Positions 9,901-19,754 of a DNA stretch of 64,000 nucleotides are shown piece by piece (position 1 is the stretch's first letter; each line of letters starts with the position of its first letter). The translations under genes were made by a program, and so were the position numbers. A model generated the notes under the pieces. That model saw nothing but the letters and a program-made list of their open reading frames with translations. It was not told the DNA's origin and made no database searches. This DNA is from Lepidostoma basale (taxonomy: Eukaryota; Arthropoda; Insecta; Trichoptera; Lepidostomatidae): the NCBI GenBank assembly GCA_022606425.2, contig JAHDVF020000739.1, forward strand, positions 682,001 to 746,000, given 5' to 3'.

Positions 9901-12900
9901 TCCAAACCAACGGAGTGGTCCTTTCATAATTTTGTTCCAATATAATACCAATGCATCACATACTTGTTTCAATGTTAATCCAGAACTGTTGGAGCTGTGC
10001 CTCGATGGGTTTAAGCAACGTGGAGTTGAAGTGCCAGGAGCTGTTGCAGAAGCCCGGGCCGATGGTCCCCAGCTTGGTGGGCCATATCCCATGGATGGTC
10101 CAGGCTCCTTTCTGGGACGGGAGGGTACATGTGTGTTCCGGCCCCTTCTTCTTCCAGTCCAGACAGACCGTGGCCGGCCAGTGCTGGGTGAAGATCAGCA
10201 CGTCCCACTCGTGATGGCCCACCCTCGTGTCCAGGACTTCATTGCTTATGTCATCTTCTGCACTGAAATACAAAAACGTAATTATTAATCATTTGCAAAT
10301 TTAATGAGACAGAATAATGTTATTGACACAAACTGGCAAATACATTATATCAGTAGTGTGATGGCAATAGGTCCTACTCTCTCACTCGCTCATTCAGATA
10401 CATTTTAAAAAACACGTTTACAAAAACAAAGTTTCCAAATCAAATATTTGAACTATTACTTAATGAAATTTGGAGCATTACATATCATCACGCCGTCTTC
10501 CAAAAGGGTAGGCAGAAAGGCAGAGAGAATAGACAGCCACACCGTTCTTTCCTGACGTACTTTTCTCGCTTCCTCAACATTCATATATCATATCATGTAC
10601 GCACGTCGATTTATGCAGCTCCTCACGTGGCCGACATTCAATATTTGAGTGATTTGATTGTGTCTTGTTTACCTTGGTCTTCCTCTATTTATAGTTCTGT
10701 TTACATCGTTAACATATAATGTACGCAATACTACGCGTCTCAAAAATGCAAGGTCATATAAAAAAAAACTTGGAAGTCAAATGCAACCACAAAAATCTCA
10801 TTGATTTTATTAACTACAATAAATGTTGTAAAAATATTATACAATAAGCATTTTTTCTATATTCGCCATACTTTGTGTTGTAGATACTTTTCTTCTTTGT
10901 ATACTTTGTTTAAACAACACTTACATTAAAAGAATTCCAAAATAAATCTTTATAACATCTGACAGATCATGTCACAATTTTATAATATTTTAAATGTGTA
11001 TCTTTATAATATGTATCACTGAAGAAGGACTGGTTGTCCGAAACATGTCTATGTAATTTTAATTTTTTTAATGTAAGTGTTGTATAAACAAAGTATATAA
11101 AAAAGAAAAAGAGAAATACAATAAGCATTTATTTTAAAACTAAAATATTTGTACATAAATATTGTAGGAGTGGCAGATGTCTATTGGTGGCGATGAGGTT
11201 CGCAACCCATCATGCCGCGTCTACCGCGGGGACGAAAAGAGAAAGATGGAGTGCCGCAACGGTTACGTGTGGCAGACCATTCTTTCTGCCTACCCCTTCA
11301 GTGAGACAGTTTGATGGTTGGTCAGTTAGGTTAAACATTGTAGGTATACTGTAAGGACATGTGACCCAAGTGCGGCCTGCACTAATCCCCACGTCAAATA
11401 TTTGTCCCTTTCACAGCAAAAAGTTGCCGACCCATGCCTTAGGGGAAAACTATTTATTCCCATAAACTATAATAAAAATTCGAGAAAACTGTTATTTTTC
11501 ATTCGTATTCATTATTTAAAAGGAAGTTTTACATAATTGTTCAAGAAACAATAAATATGTACGTTTGACATTTTGATAACGTTAAATGTCAATGTCAAAG
11601 AGTTGATAAAGCCCTAGCAAGGTGAAACATGTATTAAAACTTGTATAGGGTGTTTTTTTAGAGGTTTGGTTTTTAAACTGGCAACATTGTTTCTACAGAC
11701 TGTCAATTTGACAGTTGACAGTTGATTTGTAGTCGGTACGTTTTGCCATTTCTCCATGAATAGACTGATGTCAGAACAGCGCTTGCAAATTGTGCAAATT
11801 TATTTTGAAAATCATGGTTCGGTTCACCAATTTATTGTGCACTACGTCCATTTTATGGTCGACATAAACGTCCATCCGAGCAAGTTATTCGGAAGACCAT
11901 GGATTATTTTCGCACCACGTATAGTCCAGTGGATAATACGCATCCACAAAGACGACAATTGTTGAAAATAGGTTTCACGATTGCGCTTTATTCGAACTAG
12001 CAACAGCTAGCTTATATGCCCAAAATCATATTTAAACAATAATGGCATAAAATTATCTATTAAATAAAGCCAATATCATAGACATTAACATTATTTTAAT
12101 GTGCTTTTTGTTCATTTTGAATATGTATTGTTTACCTCTAAAAAAAAAACCCATATAAAACGTATGTTCTCAATAAGAACAATATAAATGTCATACAGTG
12201 TTTTATCTACAAAGATAAATACAAAACACAATACTACATGTATATATGTGTTATATACACATAAATTTAAATACCGGAGATTGACTCATTATCTAAAACA
12301 GAATTTAACACAGAAAATTAATTAGTCATATTTATTATTATGCATGGATGTCAGCAAATGTGATTAGTAATTATTATGCACAACACACAAGTAAATAATT
12401 ATTAAAAACTCATCAGCGTTTTTTTTTTTTGCAATATATTGTTCAACTTATATTAATTTAATTCTGCGCATTTTCTTAGTATTCGGGAAGAGCAAAAAAT
12501 GTGAAAGTTACATAAAATAAAAACAGGTAGGCTAATGACCACAATCAGGAACGATAAGCCGGTGGTGTGTTAATCTAAAGTTTCTCTGTGGTTTCTCTTT
12601 ATACTATTTTTAGAGTGCGTTTTTTCTTTTCTTTATCATCAGTAATTTTTGGCGTTTAAGTAATCTTTGAAGCACTTTAGGGATGTTGAACTCTTGGATT
12701 CTCTCTATCAGTTGTCTTACGTTTGCTATCCGCTCTTTTGTGCCCAGACCTTTGACAAATTCTCCATATTCTGTTGGAATTTGCCACTGTAGATGTGGTC
12801 TTATAGAGGAGCTTTCGCAATGCTTCTTCCTGTATGGCGTTCCGGTATCATTTCGAGAAAACTCAAGCTAAAAATATTTAACATTAGCGTTAAAAGCATA

Positions 12901-15649
12901 CTGCTGTATGGATGTGAGACTTGAAAATCTTCGTTCTACTAATTCCAAGGATTTTTTATATTATAGGCGCAGCGGCACCTTTCACCAGCTTCACTCGTGC
13001 ACTCTCTAGACCCGTCCCCTGTCCATAGGGGACTTACGTTTAAAAAAAAAATAGTAAAAATATATGTTTATTTGCAACCAAGGGGGACCCAGACCACATT
13101 TGAAGACTACATGGGAAAAACAGGGAATGTCAGTAGAATGTTAATTTGAATAAATTGAGAATAAAGCTAATCAAAGTCTATACATTTCTTAGCAATTAGC
13201 AATCGATTATCTGGCCATAGTCGATGACACAGATGATTTTTGAATATGAAAATGCCGCTAGATGGCATTATTACATTTCTTTTGAATTTTAACTGACATT
13301 CCTTGTTTTTCCCCTGTAGTCTTCATTTAAACTACGCTACTCTCCCTCGATGTCCCGCCAAGGGTTTATAAATAGGTGCCTTCGCTCAGTATCAAAGATC
13401 TTTTGGCTCCAAACAGTGTTAAATGCTGTTCCCTGGGCCATGGCAAACGAAAAGCCAATCAGAGATATAGTTGCTAGACGCAAATGGCTGAGGTCCCACC
13501 CTGAGACGGAACCCATTCTGCATCGCTCAAGGCGCACTAGACTGCTCCCCTATGGGTAGAAAGAAGAAGCGATACAGACCTAGAGCCACCTGGAGAAGAA
13601 CACTGCAAGACGAGCTTATAGCAGCAGGCCTCACCTGGGATGATGTTAGGCATCAGGCTTGCAATAAGAGTCGGATAGAGAAGGTTCTTTGAGGCCCTCT
13701 GCACTATAGAAGTGTAACAGGACAAGAAGAAGAAGTTTGTTTTTAATCTGGTGTTAAATATGAAGGGCATAATCTTACTTGCATGAGAGATTAACACAAC
13801 TATTCGATAGTTACTGCAAATCTTAGACCATTGCTTGTGCAGCGAGATGGGGATGGACTCCTTCCAATCATTAACCCGCATTCCATCTTTCCACATTTGG
13901 TTACAGAGATCAGTAGAGATTAAGGGAAGATATATAGCTACACTCTTCTATCCTGAAATACTTCTAAAGATGTGTCTAAGTTCTTACAATGTGTCATGAA
14001 CGTAGATTGTTTTTTTTTACTACTGTAATGACAAATTTCTTATAGTAGATTGTGCTTATAGTAGACGAGATAACGTTAGTGTAGATTGAACTAAAATATG
14101 TGAAATGTTTCTCAACATGGTAGCACATATACAACTTTCAAATAATTGTCAGACGTGGTGTTCGTAGAAGGTGGAATGGGGAATGTTGTATTACATGAAG
14201 CGATGGCTTAACCCAACCAATGACAGGTCATAAGTCCTGTAAATGCCTCGACCACCATATTCTGTTTCCAAATAATTTACATCTTCGTCTCTATTGAGAT
14301 ACAATTAATTCTTAATGACAAATTTCTAATAAAATTAATGAAAACAAATAAATTTTGATACAAAATTTCTTTATTATTATGTATTTAGTGTGCTTCCACT
14401 TGTGTTTATGTTCGACCGGATTCGGCAGCTTGCTACCATCTTCTGGTCCATCCAGAGTCCAGAAGATGGCAGCAAGCTGCCGAAACCAATCTATCTCTGT
14501 GCAGGTCTCCTAGGAGATCGACGTCTTTCATATTAGTGAAGGTACGTTCAGGGGACAAATACTCTTGACTCTAGAAAGTATATTGTCTTCCTAATGTCGA
14601 ACCATCTCTAGTGCGTTCCTGGTATTTTTATAACATTTTACCTGTACTCAATAGATGCCTTAAACATTTTGCTGTTTGTAATGTCTTTTGAGTTAATAAA
14701 CTGATTGGATTTGATTTGAAACCGGTCGAGCATAAACACAAGTGGAAGCACACTAAATACATAATAATAAAGAAATTTTGTATAATTTTTTTTTGTTTTC
14801 ATTATATAAAACCAAGAAATTTCAATTAAAAACATTAATTATCTAAAATAATTATTTTGGTTGGGTCGCGTTTCCCGGGTTCCTCGAATTCGCACTGTTT
14901 ACTTCAATAACATGCATTTCATCAAATATTTTTATTATTTTTTCGTATCTACAAATATTTTAATTCTCACATACAATAAAATAATTACGCGGCAATCGGT
15001 TTATTATGTGTAGATATAGTACTTAATCAGCAACATTATCAGTGATAAATTTCTTTGAAGATAATACTGATAAAATAGATTAAATCTACAAAATGAAAGA
15101 AATTAAATTATAACAAAAACAAATTATAGATATACGAGCTATAATAATAATAAAAAATCGCATTATTAGTTTGGTGAAATTAACATCTAAAGACACCCAG
15201 GTGGCAGGTAAAAGTTATACCGGAATTCCAATCAAAAGTATTTTTCTTTTAAGCTATGATTGAAATCAAATTAATTTGTGTGCTCTTCTAAATACATCAA
15301 CCCTTTTTTTTTAATTGTATATTCAGTCGGTTTAATTTGACGAACTGCGTATCTAGATAAACATAAAAATGTTATATATAGTGACCTAAATACTAAAAAA
15401 TGCATATTCAAAAATGGCGAAAAAAGGCGATAATGAAAGCCGATAAGGTTTTCGAAAATCAAAGTTGAATTATGAGTCCGTGGATTCGTAACTGACAGTG
15501 GGTAACAATTATTTTATTAATCATATCACACTGACCTTATCCAAATTGTTGTCTTAACACTAGGTTACATCAATACAAACCAAATATACTAACCTTATAA
15601 ACACTGATAATGTCACAATGATACAAAGAGCTGTTTTTAATGCCAGCAT
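6476..15649 (-). CDS. RNASET2: Ribonuclease T2, three-exon gene
   Basis: Secreted or lysosomal acid endoribonuclease of the RNase T2 family, which cleaves single-stranded RNA through a 2',3'-cyclic phosphate. CDS = complement(15594-15649, 9964-10262, 6476-6981), 861 nt including stop, 286 residues, normal for animal members. Residues 1-20 form a signal peptide (MLALKTALCIIVTLSVFISA). Box CAS1 IHGIWP supplies His76; box CAS2 FWEHEWKKHGTC supplies Glu129 and His133; Trp and Lys positions are kept. Eight cysteines follow the signal peptide (52, 64, 91, 136 and four near the C-terminus), enough for four disulfides. N92-S-S and N98-S-T are N-glycosylation sequons. Both introns are GT-AG and both split codons restore frame. 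No stop or frameshift is seen, so the gene looks functional. Insects usually carry one such gene (RNaseX25 in Drosophila). Both introns are full of TE fragments. Confidence 0.93.
7150..7450 (+). pseudogene. LINE-H tail
   Basis: Encodes VAEMKTLRTIMG, then KIDDIVRWSRQRRRFWKDRI and RPTGRPPKM-like sequence, ending in GAAGAAGAAGAAGAA. This is the end of an RTE-like LINE RT protein. It lies antisense inside RNase T2 intron 2. Confidence 0.7.
8490..9010 (-). pseudogene. Mariner-type transposase pseudogene (C-terminal half)
   Basis: The minus strand shows ITVNGERYKSMITNFFGSEL, NDMWF-stop-QNGATYHTV and, after frameshifts, a TPLYFFLWDFFKSQVYANKP segment and ALKVNITQAIAQI, ending GGHLNNVIF-like. These match the catalytic and C-terminal parts of insect mariner-like transposases. 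The motif normally reads QQDGATCHTA; here the catalytic Asp is Asn and a stop precedes it, so it is inactive. The N-terminal half is missing. Confidence 0.75.
9100..9400 (-). pseudogene. LINE-A fragment, copy c in intron 2
   Basis: The minus strand gives HWFGHMENMDEERMVKKVYT, then a RETKENLA*SN frame-shifted RPRKTWHDQIN, and ends CACGCTAT...TCTCTGG at the conserved 3' terminus. It adjoins copy b. Confidence 0.65.
9408..9866 (-). pseudogene. LINE-A fragment, copy b in intron 2
   Basis: One of the longer LINE-A tails: LAKKDESKINAVEMRSLRRM, IPNDVIRKTCKADDCII, WFGDMERMDE, LRKAWHDQINQILKGGH, LRCMNVEE, YLSGETA then TGA and GTTAGTTAATTAG. The coding frame reaches the very 3' end, leaving almost no 3' UTR before the TTAG-type tail. 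Confidence 0.75.
9870..9958 (-). pseudogene. LINE-A fragment, copy a, touching the exon 2 donor
   Basis: NKIMKGPLRWFGHMERMDEK reads on the minus strand and stops at the junction with copy b. Its upstream edge lies only a few bases inside the RNase T2 splice donor. Confidence 0.65.
9964..10262 (-). CDS. RNASET2: RNase T2 exon 2 (CAS1)
   Basis: 299-nt exon with acceptor TATTTCAG at 10263-10270 and donor A|GTATGT at 9963. It encodes residues 19-118, including HEWDVLIFTQHWPATVC, typical of the first core strand, and WTIHGIWPT (His76 catalytic). It is much more GC-rich than its surroundings. A LINE-A fragment begins within a few bases of the donor, so only the exon and the GTATGT donor are spared from TE sequence. 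Confidence 0.93.
10485..10725 (-). pseudogene. LINE-A 3' end
   Basis: The minus strand encodes NRGRPR*TRHNQITQILNVG, CINRRAYMI, MNVEEARKV and LSILSAFLPF..., ending at TCATCACGCCGTC with the LINE-A terminus. Stops mark it as dead. Confidence 0.65.
10815..11125. repeat. Foldback family C with hammerhead-like core
   Basis: Left terminal TATATTCGCCATACTTTGTG and TATACTTTGTTTAAACAACA oppose the right part TGTTGTATAAACAAAGTATA. The plus strand 11019-11049 reads CTGAAGA-A-GGAC-loop-GTCC-GAAAC-AT-GTC. A full inverted copy of this family is at 54979-55375. Confidence 0.6.
11240..11335 (+). pseudogene. LINE-A extreme 3' end
   Basis: WQTILSAYPFSETV-stop then GATGGTTGGTCAGTTAGG, the shared terminus of LINE-A. 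It is only about 95 bp long. Confidence 0.5.
11440..11640 (+). repeat. Foldback family F copy
   Basis: Contains CCATAAACTATAATAAAAAT, TTGTTCAAGAAACAATAAAT and at the right GATAAAGCCCTAGCAAGGTG-AAACATGT. The right part is a second stem-GAAAC motif in the same orientation. Confidence 0.55.
11646..12156 (+). mobile_element. Mariner/Tc1-like non-autonomous element
   Basis: Ends TATAGGGTGTTTTTTTAGAGGT and, inverted, TATATGGGTTTTTTTTTTAGAGGT (about 12132-12156), with TA at the borders. The ORF at 11756 begins MNRLMSEQRLQIVQIYFENH, a typical start of a mariner-like DNA-binding domain, then loses homology. It may belong to the same family as the transposase half at 8490-9010. Confidence 0.7.
12160..12630. 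other. AT-rich DNA, nothing recognised
   Basis: No coding signal, RNA gene or repeat that I can name. Confidence 0.45.
12630..12870 (-). pseudogene. Unassigned open segment
   Basis: The minus strand stays open for about 75 codons including GEFVKGLGTKERIANVRQLI and NIPKVLQRLLKRQKL, a basic, helical-looking segment unlike the flanking AT-rich DNA. I do not recognise it. It abuts a LINE-Q piece in the opposite strand. Confidence 0.3.
12845..12935 (+). pseudogene. LINE-Q RT fragment
   Basis: Encodes LKLKIFNISVKSILLYGCET, the LLYGCETW block just after the RT palm in many LINEs. It is probably the upstream part of the copy that resumes at 13340, separated by 400 bp that includes a MITE. Confidence 0.5.
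13101..13325. mobile_element. 225-bp MITE with about 33-bp terminal inverted repeats
   Basis: The left end TGAAGACTACATGGGAAAAA continues to GGGAATGTCAGT; the right end is its near-perfect reverse complement (ACTGACATTCCTTG...GTAGTCTTCA). The interior has no ORF. A clear target duplication is not visible. Confidence 0.75.
13340..13735 (+). pseudogene. LINE-Q RT C-terminal tail
   Basis: In two frames it reads GFINRCLRSVSKIFWLQTVL, NEKPIRDIVARRKW, then RPRATWRRTLQDELIAAGLT and WDDVRHQAC, ending GAAGAAGAAG. This is the tail of a well-spread insect LINE. A second copy lies at 48095-48310. Confidence 0.7.
13737..13898 (-). pseudogene. LINE reverse transcriptase finger fragment
   Basis: Minus strand: NDWKESIPISLHKQ...CSNYRIVVLISHASKIMPFI and NTRLK, corresponding to the W...S.IPL.KKG...NYR.I.L.SHASK block in the RT fingers of RTE/R4-like LINEs. 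It lies 3' to 3' with the LINE-Q tail. Confidence 0.6.
14075..14325 (-). mobile_element. MITE K, truncated copy
   Basis: The minus strand begins TTAATTGTATCTCAATAGAG-ACGAAGAT and continues with TTTGGAAACAGAATATGGTG, matching 56166-56576 and 58380-58615. The second terminal repeat is missing. Confidence 0.65.
14367..14780. repeat. Penelope-like foldback E interrupted by LINE-B
   Basis: The left arm (GTGCTTCCACTTGTGTTTAT, CGGCAGCTTGCTACCATCTT) is inverted in the right arm (AAGATGGCAGCAAGCTGCCG ... ATAAACACAAGTGGAAGCAC). The right arm is split at GAAACC by 230 bp of LINE-B. The core reads CAGAAGA-T-GGCAGC-AA-GCTGCC-GAAACC. Confidence 0.7.
14488..14717 (+). mobile_element. LINE-B 3' end nested in foldback E
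   Basis: Contains GGAGATCGACGTCTTTCATA-TTAG, GAACCATCTC, TAATGTCTTTTGAGTTAATA and the (TTGAT)n-type tail. GAAACC at 14482-14487 and 14718-14723 flanks it, consistent with a 6-bp target duplication; removing it restores GCCGAAACCGGTCGA as in other E copies. Confidence 0.8.
15594..15649 (-). CDS. RNASET2: RNase T2 exon 1 (signal peptide)
   Basis: This 56-nt coding exon is too short for ORF scans. ATG is at 15649-15647; it encodes MLALKTALCIIVTLSVFI plus two bases (AG). Donor AG|GTTAGT follows at 15593. The AG joins T at 10262 to make Ser19, giving a hydrophobic leader that ends SVFISA before acidic EDD, a typical signal-peptidase context. The phase match, hydrophobic content and position upstream of exon 2 support it. 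Transcript evidence is lacking. Confidence 0.85.
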
Positions 15650-15754
15650 ATCGAGTTTTCGCGTATAATTCAATAGAAATAAATGGTAACTTTATTTAAG
15701 AAACGACAAGCAGAAACGTCAGCTCCTCATGTTGTCATTTTGCTGTAGAAAATA

Positions 15755-15761
15755 TTTTATA
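15755..15761 (-). promoter_or_regulatory. Putative TATA box of RNase T2 gene
   Basis: The minus strand reads TATAAAA here, 106 bp upstream of the ATG, which would put transcription start near 15730-15725 and give a 5' UTR of about 80 nt. Two overlapping three-codon mini-ORFs (ATGACAACATGA and ATGAGGAGCTGA, about 15719-15739) fall at or just before the predicted start. In an AT-rich genome a TATAAAA can occur by chance. Confidence 0.35.
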
Positions 15762-15789
15762 TGCAGGAATCTGTTTTATCATCCGAGCT

Positions 15790-16330
15790 TCGGTTGGAAG
15801 CGGATTATATCATAGTATGTATTTTTAAATATAAATTTATGTTTTCGTTTATAAATGCAATATTCAGGTTAATGTGAACTTTTTTTCATTTTGCACGGCA
15901 TATTTTTAATTTTATATTTCAGAAATTAAATATAATTATTGAGGTATTCTACGGCCCGCAGTAGCGCGAAAAACGGACAAAAAACTTACAGAAAATACCG
16001 ACAGATGGCTATTCGAAATATTTAAACGTTTTTCTCTATATATTTTGTTTTCACCTAATTCATCTATCATGCTCTTTCTATGAGAAACTGTACAATCATA
16101 ATTAATCAATTTCATCACTTGTCTGCCATTGAACCTATATATGAGATAAAATTACAAAAATGTGCAATATTGTAATCAAGCATGAATAATTTTGAAATCA
16201 TCGATCAATCCCAATTATTTTCACCTTCGTATTTCGTATATTTATTCGATTTGATATCGATGCTTATAATAATTTTGTTAGAATTATGAAATGGGTGAAT
16301 GGATTATCAAATATGATAATTTTATATTCC
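15790..16330. other. AT-rich upstream DNA, nothing recognised
   Basis: Upstream of the RNase T2 promoter. No second gene, CpG-rich patch or known repeat is visible. Confidence 0.45.
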
Positions 16331-16339
16331 TTAAGTTGG

Positions 16340-16745
16340 ATGCATAATCAAATCAGTTTATTTTCTCAAAAGACATTACAAACATTTTTTATATTATAGT
16401 TTAAGGCATCTATTGAGAACAGGTAAAACATAATAAATATATAATACCAGGAACGCATGAGAGATGGTTCGACATAAGGAATACAAGATACTCTCCAAAG
16501 TCAAGAGTATTTGTCTTCTGAATGTACTTTCACGAATATGAAAGACATCGATCTCCGAAGCGATCATGTTCAGCAGTTTGATTGCTCTCCCCACCGGCAT
16601 CACCAGAGGCAGGTTGGTTCTGCATGTTGGGAGATAAAACAGTCTGTGCTGACGCTGTCGAAGATAACCATCCGAGACCATAATGACCCCCGAGACCCTA
16701 TGCACCACGGGGGTTTGGCATGACATGAAGAAAATGAATAAATTA
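16340..16745 (-). pseudogene. LINE-B 3' end
   Basis: The minus strand encodes DGYLRQRQHRLFYLPTCRTN, MPVGRAIKLLNMIASEIDVF and HIRESTFRRQ, then a 3' UTR ending at the ATCAAATCAG tail. Strongly similar to 19345-19735 and 52187-52655. Confidence 0.75.
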
Positions 16746-16999
16746 GGCAATACATAATAATATATAAATTAGGCAATACCTACATAACTCTCGGAAAATA
16801 TACTTATTATATATATTTTTTTTTAATCTAGGGCTTATGAATTCTATTTTCCACCGCATTTAATCCACTTTCATCTTCCCTTTTGGGAATTCCACGCTTC
16901 TCTTTTTTTCCTTTATTTGTTTCAATTACAATATTTGACACTTGCGGATGTTTATCTCAAGGAGTGAGTATACAATTTATTTCTTTATTATGTGTTTAA

Positions 17000-17210
17000 G
17001 CTGTACAGAGCTAACTCAGTCAAGCTATGGGGTCCATGGGTTTTATGCAGAGTCTTGCGTTGTGGATTCCCAGCTGTCTTTTCATCTTTTGGGGGATCTT
17101 CCAGGCATCATTTTTCCATCTAGTTACCCATGTAGGACAAGGTGTGATCATCTTTGGGTGTTCTTTCCGCATAGTGTCTTCAATATCTTATTCTTATAAT
17201 ATATTAGTAT
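17000..17210 (-). pseudogene. LINE-H tail fragment
   Basis: The minus strand reads EEDIEDTMRKEHPKMITPCP and WKIPQKMKRQLGIHN, a decayed LINE-H end (compare 46940-47175, which preserves MKRMDAQRLPYLVLHVKPKG). Confidence 0.55.
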
Positions 17211-17589
17211 CGAATATCGGAATTATGTTGTTAAACTTGCACAAACAAATCTCGGCGTGAGTAGATTGAACATCGAACTTTAATAAATGTAGCAAAAAAT
17301 ATTGCTGTAATCTCCAATTTAGTTTTCAATGTCAGCCAATGTTGTAGATGCGAAAAGTTCTTGACTTCTGGGGACGATAATCGGCCCCGCAGTTCGCAGA
17401 TTTTCTCTCCCGGCCCCCTCTCGCCACGCTTCTCTCTTCTAGGTATCTACATAAATAAATAATAATAATATTCATACTATGACAGTTCGCCAAATGTAAA
17501 AAAATCCAATCTGGTGATTTTTATTACTTCTTATATTAAACGTCGAAACTTCTCGAAACGTCACTTTTTTATATACAACAGGTTGTTTA

Positions 17590-17800
17590 AACCCAATTCT
17601 TCTTATTCTTCTTCTTCCTCTTCCTCAGGTTATTCGGACGTGTCTGTTCAGATCATCCTTCCACCGTAGTTGCGGTCGCCCTGCACTTCTCTTTTGCCAT
17701 CCACGGTTTCTAAGTCAGCAGTCTTCTTGTCCGTTTTTCATCTGAGTTTCTGGCTTCGTGACCTGCCCATTGCCATTTTAGAGTTGCAGATTGCAGATTT
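17590..17800 (-). pseudogene. LINE-D tail
   Basis: It starts with the reverse complement of a (GAA)n tail (ttcttcttattcttcttctt) and reads, on the minus strand, toward LKWQWAGHEARNS and VDGKREVQGDRNYGG-type sequence, the LINE-D end. Frameshifted. Confidence 0.55.
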
Positions 17801-18464
17801 ACAGATCGTGAGGAACACGGCTATCCGCGAAATCTGCAAGGTGAAATATTATATGTGTACAACATAATACCAGGAACGCATGAGATATGGTTTGACCTCA
17901 GGAAGACAATATACTCTCTAAAGTCAAGAGCTTCCGAACGTACTTTCATTAACTTAACTTTGTTTCACTTCCTTACATAAGGGTCAACAGAAGAATTTAC
18001 CTAAACCGAGCTTTGAAAATTCGATTGTAACCAGGGAGTGTAATCTATTTATTAATTGCACTATTCATAGAGTGTATCGTGTTCAGTAATGTAAATACTG
18101 CAATCAATCCACTGCCGCGCCGTAGCAAACAGGAAGTGAGTTACTGATATGTTTTTCTGCAAACTTCTCGTGTCGCTTGTGGTGAGTGCAATTTACTTTC
18201 GCGGAAACTCTGACTCACCTGAAATCATTCGAAAAACCCAAACCAACGGTCTTCACCTTAACTCACACTCGTGAATTCAATACATATAAAGTGTAGCCAA
18301 TTCAAATATTTATTACACGCTTCTCTGAGTACTGGTGCATTCTCTGGAAATTTCTTATCAAACATGCAGTTCTAGAAAAATCTATGAATCAGTGAGTACC
18401 AGCACAAGTCGACGAATTTTGACGTTCAAATTTCTTTTATATTTAAATAAAATAAACTTTACTT

Positions 18465-18740
18465 ACTTCATATGGCCATACAACTCTTGAAGAGTTTTAG
18501 CCTCCTTTATGATTTTTCGCCAAGCTCCTCGATCCTTGCTCTGTTGGCCTTCCTAGAGGTCTTACTCCAGTCGGTCTAGACGCGTACAGGTTCTTGATTG
18601 CTCTGGTCTCTTCGTCTCGGCATATGCTAGGCGACCGGCTCTCACGGTGCTCGTTATAAGGGGCTGCTGGGTCATCGTACGGATCTCTTGGTTGGTCCTA
18701 TGCCTCCAAGTTCCCGCTGCAACGCCGGGTCTGGTGTAAT
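18465..18740 (-). pseudogene. LINE tail fragment
   Basis: Minus strand: QSKDRGAWRKIIKEAKTLQE-LYGHMK, a DR..WR..I.EAKTL ending seen in RTE-like LINEs, with a decayed RPR-type segment upstream. Confidence 0.5.
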
Positions 18741-19054
18741 AATGAAATAAAATAAGTGTTATTCTTGTTAAAAATAAGTGTTATTCTGTTTCAATAAATT
18801 GAAACGCACTTTGTGTTATCACTACACTTTTTTTTCTTCAGACATGTTTCTGTCCATCTTTTGTGCACAAATTAAAAAAATAATTATTCACAGAAAAAAG
18901 ACCCAAACATGTCTGAAATTAAAAAATTAAGTGTTCAAATATGAATCCACAACACAAAGTGATGACGAATATGGAAGATGTTCTATTTATTCAAAAATCA
19001 AAGTTAGATTTTATTTTCATTTTGACACTTAAAAAAAGAAAACATGTTTGAATA

Positions 19055-19260
19055 ATAATGAAATAAAACGATGTTTTTTTTAACTACTTACACTTTTGTC
19101 TTTATTTCGAGAGCGAACGGTTTCGCCAGGCTCGCTGGCATCGACAGACTGGTGACACTATTGCATACCGAGTCCTTTATATACATACAGATCATGGGTG
19201 GTATACAAAAATAATCTTCAAATATTTATGTAAAATTTAGTGAATACATATTTAATACAA
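19055..19260 (-). repeat. Foldback E' (single arm)
   Basis: Shares AAATAAAACGATGTTTTTTT, AACGGTTTCGCCAGGCTCGC and TGGCATCGACAGACTGGTGA with 35390-35600 and the complete foldback at 45975-46167. On the minus strand the core is CTGTCGA-T-GCCAG-CGAGC-CTGGC-GAAACC. Confidence 0.6.
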
Positions 19261-19344
19261 TACAATACATATTTAATACAATGGATTTTAAATTTTATTA
19301 TAGCTTACATATTTATATATAACGTTTGAAAAAATGGTACTTTA

Positions 19345-19735
19345 GTTGTTTAAGGCATCTATTGAGTACAGGTAAAATATTCAGCATAATACCAGGAACG
19401 CATTAGACATTAGGAAGATAAAATGCTTTCTAAAGTCGAGAGTATTTATTCCCTGAACGTACTTTCACTAATATGAAAGACATCGATCTCCGAAGCGATC
19501 ATGTTCAGCAGTTTGATTGCTCTCCCCACCGGCATCACCAGAGGCAGGTTGGTTCTGCATGCTGGGAGATAAAACGGTCTGTGCTGACGCCGTCGAAGAT
19601 AACCATCTGGAACATAAAGATGGATAGCCTCCAAGATGACGGAATTCTCAAAGAATTCCCTGATAAGTCTGAAGAAATGGGTAAGTTTGCACCCATCCCT
19701 TCTTATCTGTAAACTATTGGTCCCCAGCATGCCCA
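19345..19735 (-). pseudogene. LINE-B 3' end
   Basis: Minus strand: VPDGYLRRRQHRPFYLPACR, TNLPLVMPVGRAIKLLN and ASEIDVFHISESTF, then a 3' UTR. Upstream (about 19640-19735) it matches the left part of the copy that interrupts an RT at 52187-52655. Confidence 0.75.
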
Positions 19736-19754
19736 AGAGCCGGACTTCAGGGCT

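Larger units (their letters stand above)
6982..9963 (-). other. RNase T2 intron 2
   Basis: 2,982-bp GT-AG intron inferred from the frame-consistent join of exons 2 and 3. It holds a LINE-H fragment, a mariner-type transposase pseudogene and three adjacent LINE-A fragments. About 7450-8490 shows no recognised element except a short near-duplicate (GTATGAGTGAAAYAAAAYA) at 8280-8325. Confidence 0.85.
10263..15593 (-). other. RNase T2 intron 1
   Basis: 5,331-bp GT-AG intron inferred from the frame-consistent join of exons 1 and 2. It contains LINE-A, foldback, mariner-like, LINE-Q, MITE and LINE-B sequences. 14,790-15,590 is AT-rich with no recognised element. Confidence 0.8.
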
